Source of the DNA: Agrobacterium tumefaciens str. B6
GTDB taxonomy: Bacteria; Pseudomonadota; Alphaproteobacteria; Rhizobiales; Rhizobiaceae
Length of the DNA: 64,000 nt
Assembly (NCBI RefSeq): GCF_001541315.1
Contig: NZ_LMVK01000012.1
Coordinates: forward strand, 310,001 to 374,000
Direction of reading: 5' to 3'
In this document: piece by piece, positions 32,877 through 41,815 of the stretch
Layout of the letters: each line of letters opens with the position of its first letter
Position numbering within the stretch: the stretch's first letter is position 1
Notes under the pieces: model-generated
What the model saw: the letters and a program-made list of their open reading frames with translations, nothing else
The model's database searches: none
What the model was told of the DNA's origin: nothing
Program-made: the position numbers and the translations under genes

Positions 32877-33890
32877 TCAGCCCTTTGCCAGTTTGCGTGC
32901 GGCCTCCATGGCGAAATAGGTGAGAACGCCATCGCAGCCCGCGCGCTTGAAACAGAGAAGCGTTTCCATCATCACCCGCTCGCCGTCGATCCAGCCATTC
33001 ATGGCCGCAGCCTTGATCTGGGTATATTCGCCGGACACCTGATAGGCGAAGGTCGGCAGGCCGAAATTCTCCTTCAGCCGCCAGCAGATGTCGAGATAGG
33101 GCAGGCCGGGTTTGACCATCAGCATGTCGGCGCCTTCCTCAACGTCGAGTGCTGCGTCGCGGATCGCCTCCATGCCGTTGGCTGGGCTGATGTAATAGCT
33201 CGCCTTGTCACCCTTCAGCAGGCCGGCGGTGGAGATGGCCTCGCGATAGGGGCCATAATAGCCGGAGGAAAATTTCGTCGCATAGGACATGATGCCGACA
33301 TTCTGGTGTCCGGCGGCGTCGAGCCCCCGGCGGATGGCGCCGATGCGCCCATCCATCATCTCCGACGGTGAGATAATGTCCGAACCGGCATCCGCCTGCA
33401 GGATGGCCGCCTTGACAACCTGTTCGACCGTTTCGTCATTGACGATCTCGTCGCCGCGCAGAATGCCGTCATGCCCGTGGCTGGTGAAGGGATCGAGCGC
33501 GACATCAGTAATCATGCCGATATTTGGCACGGCTTTTTTGACCGCGATAGTTGCCTGATTGATGAGATTGTTTGCTTCGAGCGCGTTCGAGCCGGTCTCG
33601 TCCCGCAACTCCATCTCGATATTCGGGAAGGTCGCGATGGCGGGAATGCCGAGATCGGCGGCTTCCTTTGCCGCTTCCACCAGCCGGTCGACGCTCATGC
33701 GGTTGACGCCGGGCATGGCGGGAATGGGCTCGAGAATATTGCTGCCCGGCACGATGAATACCGGCCAGATGAGGTCGTCAACGGTCAGGTGGTTTTCCTG
33801 AACCAGACGGCGCGTCCAATCCGCCTTGCGATTGCGCCGCATGCGGCGATGGCCGGTGATCTCGTCGACCAGATGCGTTTTGTCCTGCAT
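32877..33890 (-). CDS. hemB: delta-aminolevulinic acid dehydratase
   Basis: A 337-residue porphobilinogen synthase, which condenses two 5-aminolevulinate molecules in heme synthesis. The metal site reads DVALDPFTSHGHDG, with Ala/Asp where zinc enzymes have cysteines, so it should be the Mg2+-dependent type. The active-site lysines are in SYATKFSSGYYGPYREA and LMVKPGLPYLDI. ATG 33890 (MQDKTHLVDEITGHRRMRR) is the natural start; the open frame extends to 33959. Confidence 0.96.
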   Translation of the reverse strand: MQDKTHLVDEITGHRRMRRNRKADWTRRLVQENHLTVDDLIWPVFIVPGSNILEPIPAMPGVNRMSVDRLVEAAKEAADLGIPAIATFPNIEMELRDETGSNALEANNLINQATIAVKKAVPNIGMITDVALDPFTSHGHDGILRGDEIVNDETVEQVVKAAILQADAGSDIISPSEMMDGRIGAIRRGLDAAGHQNVGIMSYATKFSSGYYGPYREAISTAGLLKGDKASYYISPANGMEAIRDAALDVEEGADMLMVKPGLPYLDICWRLKENFGLPTFAYQVSGEYTQIKAAAMNGWIDGERVMMETLLCFKRAGCDGVLTYFAMEAARKLAKG

Positions 33891-34064
33891 GTCAGAATGT
33901 CCTTCGGTCAAATTTCGAAAGCTGCATATCATGAAGCGTGGGCCATGCGAATGCGACAATCTTCCCTCATTGAGGCACGGCGTCGGCGATCATGCTTTGA
34001 CAAGGCAGATGGCGGAATTCAATATGGACTGGTCGCCCGCCCATCGAGACCGTATCTTCCGGCC

Positions 34065-34502
34065 ATGGAACCTGATTCTCAACCTCTGCCGAAGCGTCCG
34101 CTTGCCGAAATCCTCTTTCTGGTCTTCAAGAGACTGGTTGCGGTTTCCTGTTTCTGGTTCGGCCTGCAATATTGGGCGATGCTGACGGGCTATTCGCTTG
34201 GCGGCCATGGGCGCTTCGATATGCTGAACCTGCCCTGGCGCGTGGCGGGCAGTGCGCTGGCGGTTATTTTCCCGGTTGCGGCGCTGGGTCTCTGGCTCGG
34301 CGCCTCCTGGGGTGCCGTCATGTGGGTCATGGGCGCGGGCGCGCAGATCGCCATGTATAAGGTTTGGCCACATATCTTCGGTGCCAACACGCTTGTGCCC
34401 GTGATGCACGGTCTCGTGGCAACCATTTATATACTATTCCTGGTCGCTTTCTGGCTGGATCAGCGCCAGAATGAAGAGCGCGCAAGAATTGATTTACCAT
34501 AA
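34065..34502 (+). CDS. inner-membrane protein of unknown function (145 aa)
   Basis: A 145-residue protein with about four hydrophobic helices (LVAVSCFWFGLQYWAML, RVAGSALAVIFPVAALGLW, WGAVMWVMGAGAQIAMY, HGLVATIYILFLVAFWL) and a short polar N-terminus. I recall similar proteins as a conserved unknown family next to ldtR in Rhizobiales, so a role in envelope stress is possible but not shown. The start at ATG 34065 is preceded by sequence without a strong ribosome-binding site. It is divergent from hemB. Confidence 0.72.
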   Translation: MEPDSQPLPKRPLAEILFLVFKRLVAVSCFWFGLQYWAMLTGYSLGGHGRFDMLNLPWRVAGSALAVIFPVAALGLWLGASWGAVMWVMGAGAQIAMYKVWPHIFGANTLVPVMHGLVATIYILFLVAFWLDQRQNEERARIDLP

Positions 34503-34628
34503 TAATAAAGCAATTCGCCCCGTTTTCCGGCCGAATTTTATCGTTAAGTCATTGAATTATAACGGATGACTAAGACCCATTCCCGCTTCGCCACAGATTC
34601 GGCCCGCTGGGGAAAATGCATGTAACCA

Positions 34629-34638
34629 TTTGTTAATC
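34629..34638 (+). promoter_or_regulatory. candidate LdtR site upstream of ldtR
   Basis: TTTGTTAATC lies 96 bp before ldtR. The same ten bases recur upstream of ldtP (35559). The region around is A/T rich, as expected for a promoter. Assignment to LdtR is inference. Confidence 0.4.
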
Positions 34639-34733
34639 GTAGCTTTTAAGTAGAATTTTATGCGCATTGATTAGGTTCTCACTCAAGGCGGGAGACAAAC
34701 AAACACACCGCCAAACAAAACAGTGAGGCAGTC

Positions 34734-35246
34734 ATGATCAATAGCAAAGTTAAGCCCCAGGCCGTTGTTGCCGATGCACATGAAGATACCATCCGCTCGC
34801 TCTACATGGAGTCGCTGCACCTGGTGGAACGTCTCCACCGCCGCCTCCTCGATGTCATCAAGGACGAGTTCGACCGTCAGGGTCGTGATGACGTCAACGC
34901 CGTTCAGGCCCTGCTGCTGTTCAACATCGGCAATTCCGAACTGACGGCCGGCGAGCTTCGTTCGCGTGGTTATTACCTCGGCTCGAACGTCTCCTATAAC
35001 GTCAAGAAGCTGGTCGACCTCGGTCTCATCAACCACCAGCGCTCGCGTGTCGACCGCCGCTCGGTCCGCATCAGCCTGACGGAAAAGGGCCAGGAAATCG
35101 CCGAAACGGTTGCCCGCCTTTATGAACGCCACGTCGGTTCGATCGAAAAGGTCGGCGGCATCGGCACCGGCGAGTTCTCCGAAATGAACAAGCTGCTGCA
35201 GCGCCTTGATCGCTTCTGGAACGACTCGATCGCTTACCGCCTGTAA
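34734..35246 (+). CDS. ldtR: MarR-family regulator LdtR
   Basis: A 170-residue winged-helix regulator of the MarR fold. The DNA-binding part includes LTAGELRSRGYYLGSNVSYNVKKLVDLGLI and the wing NHQRSRVDRRSVRISLT. In Liberibacter and rhizobia LdtR activates a neighbouring L,D-transpeptidase gene and affects osmotic tolerance; this gene has the same arrangement with a transpeptidase 374 bp downstream. GAGG precedes ATG 34734. The effector is unknown here, though phloretin-like compounds bind the Liberibacter protein as I recall. Confidence 0.88.
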   Translation: MINSKVKPQAVVADAHEDTIRSLYMESLHLVERLHRRLLDVIKDEFDRQGRDDVNAVQALLLFNIGNSELTAGELRSRGYYLGSNVSYNVKKLVDLGLINHQRSRVDRRSVRISLTEKGQEIAETVARLYERHVGSIEKVGGIGTGEFSEMNKLLQRLDRFWNDSIAYRL

Positions 35247-35268
35247 TACCGCGACGGTTTCACTGTTT

Positions 35269-35297
35269 AAGCCGGGGGCATCCTTTGCTCCCGGCTT
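35269..35297 (+). terminator. hairpin after ldtR
   Basis: AAGCCGGGGGCA (35269-35280) pairs with TGCTCCCGGCTT (35286-35297) with one mismatch and a 5-base loop, 23 bp after the ldtR stop. It lacks a long T-run. Confidence 0.65.
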
Positions 35298-35558
35298 GCG
35301 GATTCCGCAGGTCACCCGCCACGCATTTTACCTGTCAAGTCCGCCCCTTCATCCGGCCTTCGCCCTGTTTTGCAGGCGAACACAGCTTCGTGAGAAGAGG
35401 ACCGTGACACGAATCGGCCATATTGATATGGGAGGCGCAAAGGCATAGGAGCCGGCGGTTTCTCCTGCTGTCGTGGCAAGCCTCGACTGCTGTGCCAGAC
35501 ACCAGCGCCAAGATCATGGCGTATCGAGCATTACCGGCCGGCAGACACGTTGTACGTG

Positions 35559-35568
35559 TTTGTTAATC
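35559..35568 (+). promoter_or_regulatory. candidate LdtR site upstream of ldtP
   Basis: TTTGTTAATC occurs 53 bp before the ldtP start, identical to the site upstream of ldtR. It could overlap the promoter. This is based on sequence identity only. Confidence 0.4.
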
Positions 35569-35620
35569 ATATTGATTTAGGCATCGTTGAGGATGCCGAA
35601 GAGAGTGGCTGGTAGGTAGA

Positions 35621-36952
35621 ATGACAAAGAAATCCGTTTCCGATTCCGTATCGCGCCGCGCGCTTCTGCGTTCGGCCGTTTCCGTTGGTGCTGCAGCACT
35701 TGCCGCGCCGGCCTTTGCGCAGAACGCGCTTAACGATCTCATGGGCTCTTCGCGCCGCGGCAACTGGGATGACCAGTTCGACGCCAATTCATCGCGTTCG
35801 GCCGTGGGTGTCGTTTCAAACAATCCGGTTCTCGGACGCGAAGCACCTGTCTATATGCAGCAGGCGATCATGCAATATCAGCAGATCGTGCAGAATGGCG
35901 GCTGGCCGGAAGTGCCTGCGTCCCAGCAGCGCCTCCAGATCGGCGTCTCCGATCCTTCCGTACAGGCGCTGCGCCAGCGACTGATGGTATCCGGCGATCT
36001 GCCGCGCGAAGCCGGCATTTCCAGTGCCTTTGACTCTTACGTTGATGGCGCACTGAAGCGTTTCCAGGCCCGTCATGGCCTTCCGGCTGACGGTGTCAGC
36101 GGCGAATATACCACGAAGGCGCTCAATGTTTCCGCGCAGATCCGTCTGGCGCAGTTGCAGACCAACCTCGTGCGCATTCAGTCCATGTCCGGCGATCTCG
36201 GCCAGCGTCACCTGATGGTGAACATTCCGGCCGCTGCCATCGAGGCGGTTGAGAATGAGCGCGTCGTCCTGCGCAACACCGCCGTCGTCGGTCGCGCCAG
36301 CCGCCCGACGCACGTCATCAATTCCAAGATTTACGAGGTCATCCTCAACCCTTACTGGACAGCGCCGCGCTCGATCGTCGAAAAGGACATCGTGCCGCTG
36401 ATGCAGAAGGACCCGACCTATCTGGAGCGGAACAACATCCGCCTCATCGACGGCAAGGGACAGGAAGTTTCGCCGACGGCGGTCGACTGGTTTGCGCCAA
36501 AGGCACCGAACCTGATGTTCCGCCAGGACCCCGGCAAGATCAACGCCATGTCCTCGACGAAGATCAACTTCCACAATCCGAACAACGAATATATGCACGA
36601 CACGCCGCAGCAGGGTCTGTTCAACAAGCTGATGCGGTTCGAATCGTCCGGCTGCGTGCGCGTACAGAACGTGCGCGACCTCACAAGCTGGCTGCTGCGC
36701 GACACGCCCGGCTGGTCGCGTCAGGAAATGGAACGCGTCATCGCCACCCGCGTCAACACGCCGATCAAGCTGGCGCAGGAAGTGCCTGTCTATTTCGTCT
36801 ACATCACCGCATGGTCGGCGAAGGACGGCGTGGTGCAGTTCCGCGACGACATCTATGAAAAGGACGGCAACGCCGAACTGGCGCTCAACACCACCACCGG
36901 CATCGAACAGCCGGCTGGACCTGTCGACGACGACCTGTTGCCGCGCAACTGA
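35621..36952 (+). CDS. ldtP: L,D-transpeptidase, YcbB-like, Tat-exported
   Basis: A 443-residue periplasmic enzyme that should form 3-3 peptidoglycan cross-links or attach proteins to the wall. The N-terminus has a twin-arginine signal (SRRALLRSAVSVGAAALAA, then PAFAQ). A peptidoglycan-binding domain 1 is seen in VDGALKRFQARHGLPADGVSGEYT (about residues 140-165). The catalytic YkuD domain carries His in EYMHDTPQQGLF and the SSGCVRVQNV active-site motif with its Cys at about residue 346. It follows ldtR, its likely activator. Confidence 0.92.
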   Translation: MTKKSVSDSVSRRALLRSAVSVGAAALAAPAFAQNALNDLMGSSRRGNWDDQFDANSSRSAVGVVSNNPVLGREAPVYMQQAIMQYQQIVQNGGWPEVPASQQRLQIGVSDPSVQALRQRLMVSGDLPREAGISSAFDSYVDGALKRFQARHGLPADGVSGEYTTKALNVSAQIRLAQLQTNLVRIQSMSGDLGQRHLMVNIPAAAIEAVENERVVLRNTAVVGRASRPTHVINSKIYEVILNPYWTAPRSIVEKDIVPLMQKDPTYLERNNIRLIDGKGQEVSPTAVDWFAPKAPNLMFRQDPGKINAMSSTKINFHNPNNEYMHDTPQQGLFNKLMRFESSGCVRVQNVRDLTSWLLRDTPGWSRQEMERVIATRVNTPIKLAQEVPVYFVYITAWSAKDGVVQFRDDIYEKDGNAELALNTTTGIEQPAGPVDDDLLPRN

Positions 36953-36990
36953 TCCGGCGCTGCCATCAGGTTTTTATATTTAAGTGAAAG

Positions 36991-37018
36991 GCCGCACCCC
37001 GTCGGGTGCGGCTTTTTT
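36991..37018 (+). terminator. terminator after ldtP
   Basis: GCCGCACCC, loop CGTC, GGGTGCGGC is followed by six T's. It is a classical intrinsic terminator 38 bp after the ldtP stop. Confidence 0.92.
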
Positions 37019-37162
37019 CATTTTCGCTGCTGGTTTTGAAAAAACAGCTGCCGTTTTTTGTCGCAACGTCGCAGTTTGACGGGCAAATCTCGCTGCCCGT
37101 ATTGCTCTTGTTCGGGCAGGGCGCTAAGACGCCATCGCATTACTGTTTCAGGAGCCTTCACC

Positions 37163-38452
37163 ATGTCGAACACAGATGCTTTCTTCTCCCGTCCGCTTGC
37201 CGAAGTCGATCCGGATATTTTCGGCGCGATCGAGAAGGAACTGGGTCGCCAGCGCCACGAGATCGAACTGATCGCCTCGGAAAACATCGTTTCCCGCGCT
37301 GTGCTTGAAGCGCAGGGTTCGATCATGACCAACAAATATGCCGAAGGTTATCCGGGCAAGCGTTATTACGGCGGCTGCCAGTTCGTAGACATTGCTGAAG
37401 AGCTTGCCATCGAGCGCGCCAAGAAGCTGTTCGGCGTCAACTTCGCCAACGTCCAGCCAAATTCCGGTTCGCAGATGAACCAGGCCGTATTCCTCGCGCT
37501 GCTCCAGCCGGGCGACACCTTCATGGGTCTCGACCTGAACTCCGGAGGCCATCTGACGCACGGTTCGCCGGTCAACATGTCCGGCAAGTGGTTCAACGTC
37601 GTGTCTTACGGCGTGCGCGAAGGCGACAACCTGCTCGACATGGACGAGGTGGAGCGCAAGGCCAAGGAACCCCGGCCGAAGCTTATCCTTGCCGGCGGCA
37701 CCGCCTATTCCCGTATCTGGGACTGGAAGCGCTTCCGCGAGATCGCCGATGAAGTCGGCGCCTATCTGATGGTCGATATGGCCCACATCGCTGGTCTCGT
37801 TGCCGGTGGCCAGCATCCGTCGCCGTTCCCGCATTGCCACGTTGCCACCACGACGACGCACAAGTCGTTGCGCGGCCCGCGTGGCGGCATGATCCTCACC
37901 AATGACGAGGATCTGGCCAAGAAGTTCAACTCCGCCGTTTTCCCCGGCCTGCAGGGCGGTCCGCTGATGCACGTCATCGCCGCAAAGGCAGTTGCCTTCG
38001 GTGAAGCTTTGCAGCCGGAATTCAAGGATTACGCCGCACAGGTCGTCAAGAACGCCAAGGCGCTTGCCGAAACGCTGATTGAAGGTGGTCTGGACGTCGT
38101 CTCCGGCGGCACCGACAACCACCTGATGCTGGTGGACCTTCGCAAGAAGAACGCCACCGGCAAGCGTGCTGAAGCAGCTCTCGGTCGCGCCTACGTCACC
38201 TGCAACAAGAACGGCATTCCTTTCGATCCGGAAAAGCCTTTCGTCACCTCGGGTGTGCGTCTCGGCACGCCGGCCGGCACGACGCGCGGTTTCAAGGAAG
38301 CGGAATTCCGCGAAATCGGCAAGCTGATCGTCGAGGTTCTCGATGGTCTGAAGGTCGCCAACTCGGATGAGGGCAACGCTGCTGTTGAAGCTGCGGTGCG
38401 CGAAAAGGTCGTCGGCCTGACGGACCGTTTCCCGATGTATCCGTACATGTAA
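37163..38452 (+). CDS. glyA: serine hydroxymethyltransferase
   Basis: A 429-residue PLP enzyme that interconverts serine and glycine while charging tetrahydrofolate. Family motifs are [20 protein letters not shown] near the N-terminus, [14 protein letters not shown] and the PLP-lysine motif [20 protein letters not shown] lies nine bases before ATG 37163; the open frame upstream to 37058 overlaps the leader and is not conserved-looking. It is followed by nrdR after 12 bp. Confidence 0.97.
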   Translation: MSNTDAFFSRPLAEVDPDIFGAIEKELGRQRHEIELIASENIVSRAVLEAQGSIMTNKYAEGYPGKRYYGGCQFVDIAEELAIERAKKLFGVNFANVQPNSGSQMNQAVFLALLQPGDTFMGLDLNSGGHLTHGSPVNMSGKWFNVVSYGVREGDNLLDMDEVERKAKEPRPKLILAGGTAYSRIWDWKRFREIADEVGAYLMVDMAHIAGLVAGGQHPSPFPHCHVATTTTHKSLRGPRGGMILTNDEDLAKKFNSAVFPGLQGGPLMHVIAAKAVAFGEALQPEFKDYAAQVVKNAKALAETLIEGGLDVVSGGTDNHLMLVDLRKKNATGKRAEAALGRAYVTCNKNGIPFDPEKPFVTSGVRLGTPAGTTRGFKEAEFREIGKLIVEVLDGLKVANSDEGNAAVEAAVREKVVGLTDRFPMYPYM

Positions 38453-38464
38453 GGACGTAAAGAG

Positions 38465-38944
38465 ATGCGCTGCCCATTTTGCGGTTCCGAAGACACACAG
38501 GTCAAGGACTCGCGTCCGGCGGAGGACAATACCTCCATCCGCCGGCGGCGCATCTGCCCCGATTGCGGCGGCCGCTTCACCACCTATGAGCGCGTGCAAC
38601 TGCGCGAGCTGATGGTCATCAAGAAAAGCGGCCGCAAGCTGCCCTTTGACCGGGAAAAGCTGGTGCGATCCTTCGAGATCGCGCTGCGCAAGCGCCCGGT
38701 TGACCGCGACCGGATCGAGCGGGCCGTCTCCGGCATCGCCCGCCGTCTGGAAAGTTCCGGCGAGACGGAAATTCCCTCGGAAGAAATCGGCCTGCAGGTT
38801 CTGGAAGCGCTGAAAAGCCTCGATGATGTGGCCTTCGTGCGTTACGCCTCGGTTTATCGCGATTTCAGCCATGCCGAGGATTTCGAGAACGTGATCGCCG
38901 AAATCAACGCCAAGATCGCCCGTGATACGGACGGTGGAGCATAG
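38465..38944 (+). CDS. nrdR: ribonucleotide-reductase regulator NrdR
   Basis: A 159-residue repressor of ribonucleotide reductase genes. The zinc ribbon uses Cys3, Cys6, Cys31 and Cys34 (MRCPFC and ICPDCGG). An ATP-cone domain ([20 protein letters not shown]) senses ATP/dATP. The length is normal. AAGGA precedes the ATG. It lies in the usual rhizobial glyA-nrdR-ribD order, and ribD starts 2 bp after its stop. Confidence 0.96.
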   Translation: MRCPFCGSEDTQVKDSRPAEDNTSIRRRRICPDCGGRFTTYERVQLRELMVIKKSGRKLPFDREKLVRSFEIALRKRPVDRDRIERAVSGIARRLESSGETEIPSEEIGLQVLEALKSLDDVAFVRYASVYRDFSHAEDFENVIAEINAKIARDTDGGA

Positions 38945-38946
38945 AC

Positions 38947-40191
38947 GTGACGAGCCGTGCCGATGACGAAAGATTCATGGCGCGGGCCATCGAGGTTTCG
39001 CTTCGCCACCAGGGGCAGACGCTGACCAACCCCTCGGTCGGCTGCGTTCTCGTAAAAGACGGAAAAATCATCGCTGAAGCGGTCACCGCCGTGGGCGGTC
39101 GTCCCCATGCCGAACGGCAGGCGCTGGAAATCGCCGGCGAGGCGGCCCGTGGCGCCACCGCCTATGTAACGCTCGAACCCTGTTCCCATTGGGGCAAGAC
39201 CCCGCCCTGCGCCAATGCGCTGGTGGAATACGGCGTTGCCCGTGTCGTGGTGGCGGTTGATGATCCGGATGAGCGGGTTTCCGGCCGTGGTTATACGATA
39301 TTGCGCGACGCCGGTATCGTGGTGGAAACCGGACTGCTGCGCGCCGAGGGCCAGCGCGCGCTTGCCGGTTACCTCACACGCCAGATGAAAAAACGCCCGC
39401 ATGTGATTCTGAAGCTTGCAATTTCCGCCGACGGCATGATTGGCAGAGAAGGCGAGGGGCAGATTGCGATTACCGGTCGCGAGTCGCGCCATGCCGTGCA
39501 TGAACTCCGCGCGCGCTGCGATTGCATTCTCGTTGGTATTCGTACCGCTATTGCGGATGATCCGGAACTGACGGTGCGCATTGCCGGTTTGGAGCAGCGT
39601 TCGCCGGTGCGGATCGTGCTGGATCGGCAGTTTGAGTTGCCTTTGACGTCGAAGCTGGTGAAGACGGCGCGGGAGGTTCCGGTGATTGTCGCGGCGATAC
39701 CCCCCTCTGCCCTGCCGGGCATCTCCCCCTCAAGGTGGGAGATCGATGGAGCGCCGCTTCCCCCTGCATCGACGGGCAGAGAGGGTGAACCGAAGGCGCG
39801 ATTTGAGCGAGCGGACAGCCCCTTGCCGATCTCCCCCCTTGAGGGGGAGATGCCCGGCAGGGCAGAGGGGGGTAACCCCGATCGCCGACGCCAACAACTC
39901 ACCGACGCCGGCGTCCAGATCCTCGAAGCCTCCACGCTCGAAAACCTCCTCCACATCCTCGCCGAAAGCGGCATGTCGGAACTTCTGGTCGAAGGCGGCG
40001 CCTTTGCCGCAAAATCATTCCTTGAAGCCGGGCTGGTGGACCGTATCATGCTGTTCGAAAGCCCGGTTGTGATCGGTGAAGGCGGGATTGAAACGCCGCT
40101 CAACCGTGCCGATATCACGGGCGATTATGCGCTGATCAGCGAAACCGCCTATGGGCCGGATCGCTGCTTCGATTATGAAAGGCCGATTTGA
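38947..40191 (+). CDS. ribD: bifunctional riboflavin deaminase/reductase with repeat insertion
   Basis: A 414-residue RibD. Residues 1-145 are the pyrimidine deaminase with zinc ligands His54-Ala-Glu56 and Cys79/Cys88 (PCSHWGKTPPC). The rest is the reductase (VILKLAISADGMIG, MSELLVEGGAFAAKSF). Together they make 5-amino-6-ribitylamino-uracil phosphate from the GTP cyclohydrolase II product. Residues about 251-309 come from a palindromic repeat at 39698-39874, rich in Pro, Gly, Arg and Glu. Without it the protein would be about 355 residues, near the family norm. Translation starts at GTG 38947; the stop overlaps the ribE ATG (TGATG). Whether the insert is tolerated is unknown. Confidence 0.93.
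   Translation: MTSRADDERFMARAIEVSLRHQGQTLTNPSVGCVLVKDGKIIAEAVTAVGGRPHAERQALEIAGEAARGATAYVTLEPCSHWGKTPPCANALVEYGVARVVVAVDDPDERVSGRGYTILRDAGIVVETGLLRAEGQRALAGYLTRQMKKRPHVILKLAISADGMIGREGEGQIAITGRESRHAVHELRARCDCILVGIRTAIADDPELTVRIAGLEQRSPVRIVLDRQFELPLTSKLVKTAREVPVIVAAIPPSALPGISPSRWEIDGAPLPPASTGREGEPKARFERADSPLPISPLEGEMPGRAEGGNPDRRRQQLTDAGVQILEASTLENLLHILAESGMSELLVEGGAFAAKSFLEAGLVDRIMLFESPVVIGEGGIETPLNRADITGDYALISETAYGPDRCFDYERPI
39698..39874. repeat. palindromic repeat element inserted in frame in ribD
   Basis: Two 48-bp arms, 39698-39745 and 39827-39874, are inverted copies with a single mismatch. They enclose 81 bp. The arms start TACCCCCCTCTGCCC and each contains a small hairpin (ATCTCCCCCTCAAG with GGGAGAT). 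The total of 177 bp is 59 codons with no stop in the ribD frame, and the opposite strand is open too. It resembles an abundant family of palindromic elements recalled from rhizobial intergenic DNA, here inside a gene. Confidence 0.92.
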
Positions 40192-40802
40192 TGTTTACCG
40201 GAATTGTCACCGACGTCGGAACCGTTTCCGAGCTGGAAGCCCTGGCTGAAGGCATTCGTCTGCGGGTGGCGACGAATTACGATCCCAAGACCATCGATAT
40301 GGGTGCGTCCATCTCCCATGGCGGCGTGTGCCTGACGGTGACGAGGCTGCCTGATGATGGCAGCAACGAGCGCTGGTACGAAGTCGAGGCCTGGGAAGAG
40401 GCGCTGCGCCTGACGACGATCGCCAGCTGGCAGAAGGGTACTCACGTCAATCTCGAGCGGGCGCTCAAGATCGGCGACGAGCTTGGCGGCCACATCGTCT
40501 CCGGCCATGTCGACGGCAAGGCGGAAATATTGGCTGTCGAACCGGAAGGTGAGGCGGTGCGTATCCGCCTGCGCGCCCCGGAGCATCTGGCGAAATTTGT
40601 GGCGCCTAAGGGTTCCATTGCGCTCGATGGCACCTCGCTGACCGTCAACGCCGTCGAAGGCACGGATTTTGACGTTCTGCTGATCCGCCATACGCTCACC
40701 GTCACCACCTGGGGCGAACGTCAGCCGGGCGATTTCGTCAATTTCGAGGTCGACACCATGGCGCGTTATGCCGCAAGGCTTGCGGAATTTCCGTCGGCGT
40801 AA
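40191..40802 (+). CDS. ribE: riboflavin synthase alpha chain
   Basis: A 203-residue riboflavin synthase that dismutates two lumazine molecules into riboflavin. It contains two homologous lumazine-binding halves: MFTGIVTDVGTVSELE at the N-terminus and the second half around HVDGKAEILAVEPEG. Substrate-binding GGVCLTV and DGTSLTVN repeats are visible. The ATG overlaps the ribD stop by one base, so the pair is coupled. The gene is followed by a repeat and a LysE-type exporter before ribH. Confidence 0.95.
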   Translation: MFTGIVTDVGTVSELEALAEGIRLRVATNYDPKTIDMGASISHGGVCLTVTRLPDDGSNERWYEVEAWEEALRLTTIASWQKGTHVNLERALKIGDELGGHIVSGHVDGKAEILAVEPEGEAVRIRLRAPEHLAKFVAPKGSIALDGTSLTVNAVEGTDFDVLLIRHTLTVTTWGERQPGDFVNFEVDTMARYAARLAEFPSA

Positions 40803-40853
40803 ACCGAAAAGGTGACTCGGCGGGTTATTGTGCCCGCTGACGCCTCCTCCTCC

Positions 40854-40884
40854 CGTCATTCCGACTCAAAGCCGGCATGACGGA
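40854..40884. repeat. short palindromic intergenic repeat
   Basis: CCGTCATTCCG and CGGCATGACGG form an 11-bp inverted pair with one mismatch around a 9-base centre. The pattern matches the very common CGTCATTCCGG-type repeat of rhizobial genomes. It lies 52 bp after ribE and may act as a transcript end or be a relic of a mobile repeat. Confidence 0.7.
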
Positions 40885-41005
40885 ACGGAAGCGACGAGTA
40901 CGCCAAATCGCATAATGGTCGCTGCCTTGCTTCCGATGAAGCTCAAAACACTATAAGACATCTCTTCAGCCGTTTTCATCCAAACGGGGGTAGGAGACAT
41001 ACATC

Positions 41006-41638
41006 ATGCCGTCTTTTGAACTGCTGACAGCCTTTTTTGTAACCACCGCTTTGTTCGCCTACATCCCCGGTCCGGCCATGCTTTATGCGGCGGCGCAGAC
41101 CATGGCGCGCGGCCGGTTTGCCGGGCTGATGGCGGTGCTTGGCATCCATGTCGGCTGCTATTTCCACATTTTTGCCTCTGCGGCGGGGCTTTCGGTGCTG
41201 TTTCAGGCCGTTCCCTGGCTCTATCTCGCCGTGAAGCTCTGCGGCGCGCTTTATCTCGTATGGCTCGGTTTTTCGATGCTGCGCAGCAAGCTTGAAGGTG
41301 AGGCGGTCAATCTGACCATCGAGCCGAAGTCGGCGCGCCGCGCCTTTATCGACAGCATCATCGTCGATGTGCTCAATCCGAAGACCGCGCTGTTCTTTCT
41401 GGCCTTTCTGCCGCAATTCGTCGATCCGGCAGCAGCCTTTCCGGTCTGGCTGCAATTGCTGATCCTCGGCATCGCCGTCAATTTCATTTTTTCCTCGGCA
41501 GATCTGGTCGGCGTGCTTCTGGCAGGAGCGATGGTCGGGCGTTTGAAGCGTTCCAGCGCGGTTCAGGTGCTTGTCCGCCGCGCTGCCGGAACGGTGCTGA
41601 TGGGGCTCGGCGTCCATCTGGCCTTCCAGAAAACCTGA
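41006..41638 (+). CDS. LysE-family amino-acid exporter
   Basis: A 210-residue exporter of the LysE/RhtB family with six hydrophobic segments. The family N-terminal pattern IPGPAMLYAAAQTMARGRFAGLMAVLGIHVG and the LNPKTALFFLAFLPQFV segment are both present. The substrate may be an amino acid, but is not known. AGGAG precedes the ATG. It lies between ribE and ribH but has its own 203-bp upstream gap, so it may be regulated apart from the riboflavin genes. Confidence 0.88.
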   Translation: MPSFELLTAFFVTTALFAYIPGPAMLYAAAQTMARGRFAGLMAVLGIHVGCYFHIFASAAGLSVLFQAVPWLYLAVKLCGALYLVWLGFSMLRSKLEGEAVNLTIEPKSARRAFIDSIIVDVLNPKTALFFLAFLPQFVDPAAAFPVWLQLLILGIAVNFIFSSADLVGVLLAGAMVGRLKRSSAVQVLVRRAAGTVLMGLGVHLAFQKT

Positions 41639-41815
41639 TTCTCGGGAAGCCGCGCCGGGAGGTGCAAAACCCGGCCAAATGCCCTGCAGAAGCGGTCCCT
41701 TGCGCCACTGACATATGAAATTACTTGCCAAAAACAGTCAGCCGTGGTTTGACCGCCGCAAAAGCCGGTATGATCCGGCGTTAAGCTTTTCGGGAAAATC
41801 CCCAGGAACCCTCAC

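Larger units (their letters stand above)
35247..35620. other. intergenic region between ldtR and ldtP (374 bp)
   Basis: The region opens with a hairpin after ldtR and ends with a candidate LdtR site at 35559-35568 and a weak ribosome-binding site before ldtP. From about 35300 to 35550 no open frame of note or RNA gene was recognised. An untranslated leader or a small RNA cannot be excluded. Confidence 0.5.

Noticed and set aside
37079..37115. CGGGCA repeats before glyA that could form a riboswitch-like fold
   Set aside because: Only a 6-bp stem is seen and no known glycine or SAM riboswitch core was recognised.
39700..39872. Element in ribD as a MITE with TA target duplication
   Set aside because: Net insertion with a TA duplication would be 175 bp, which would break the frame; the TA bases may simply belong to the inverted arms.
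41639..41815. Possible FMN riboswitch before ribH
   Set aside because: The conserved RFN segments are not visible in this interval.
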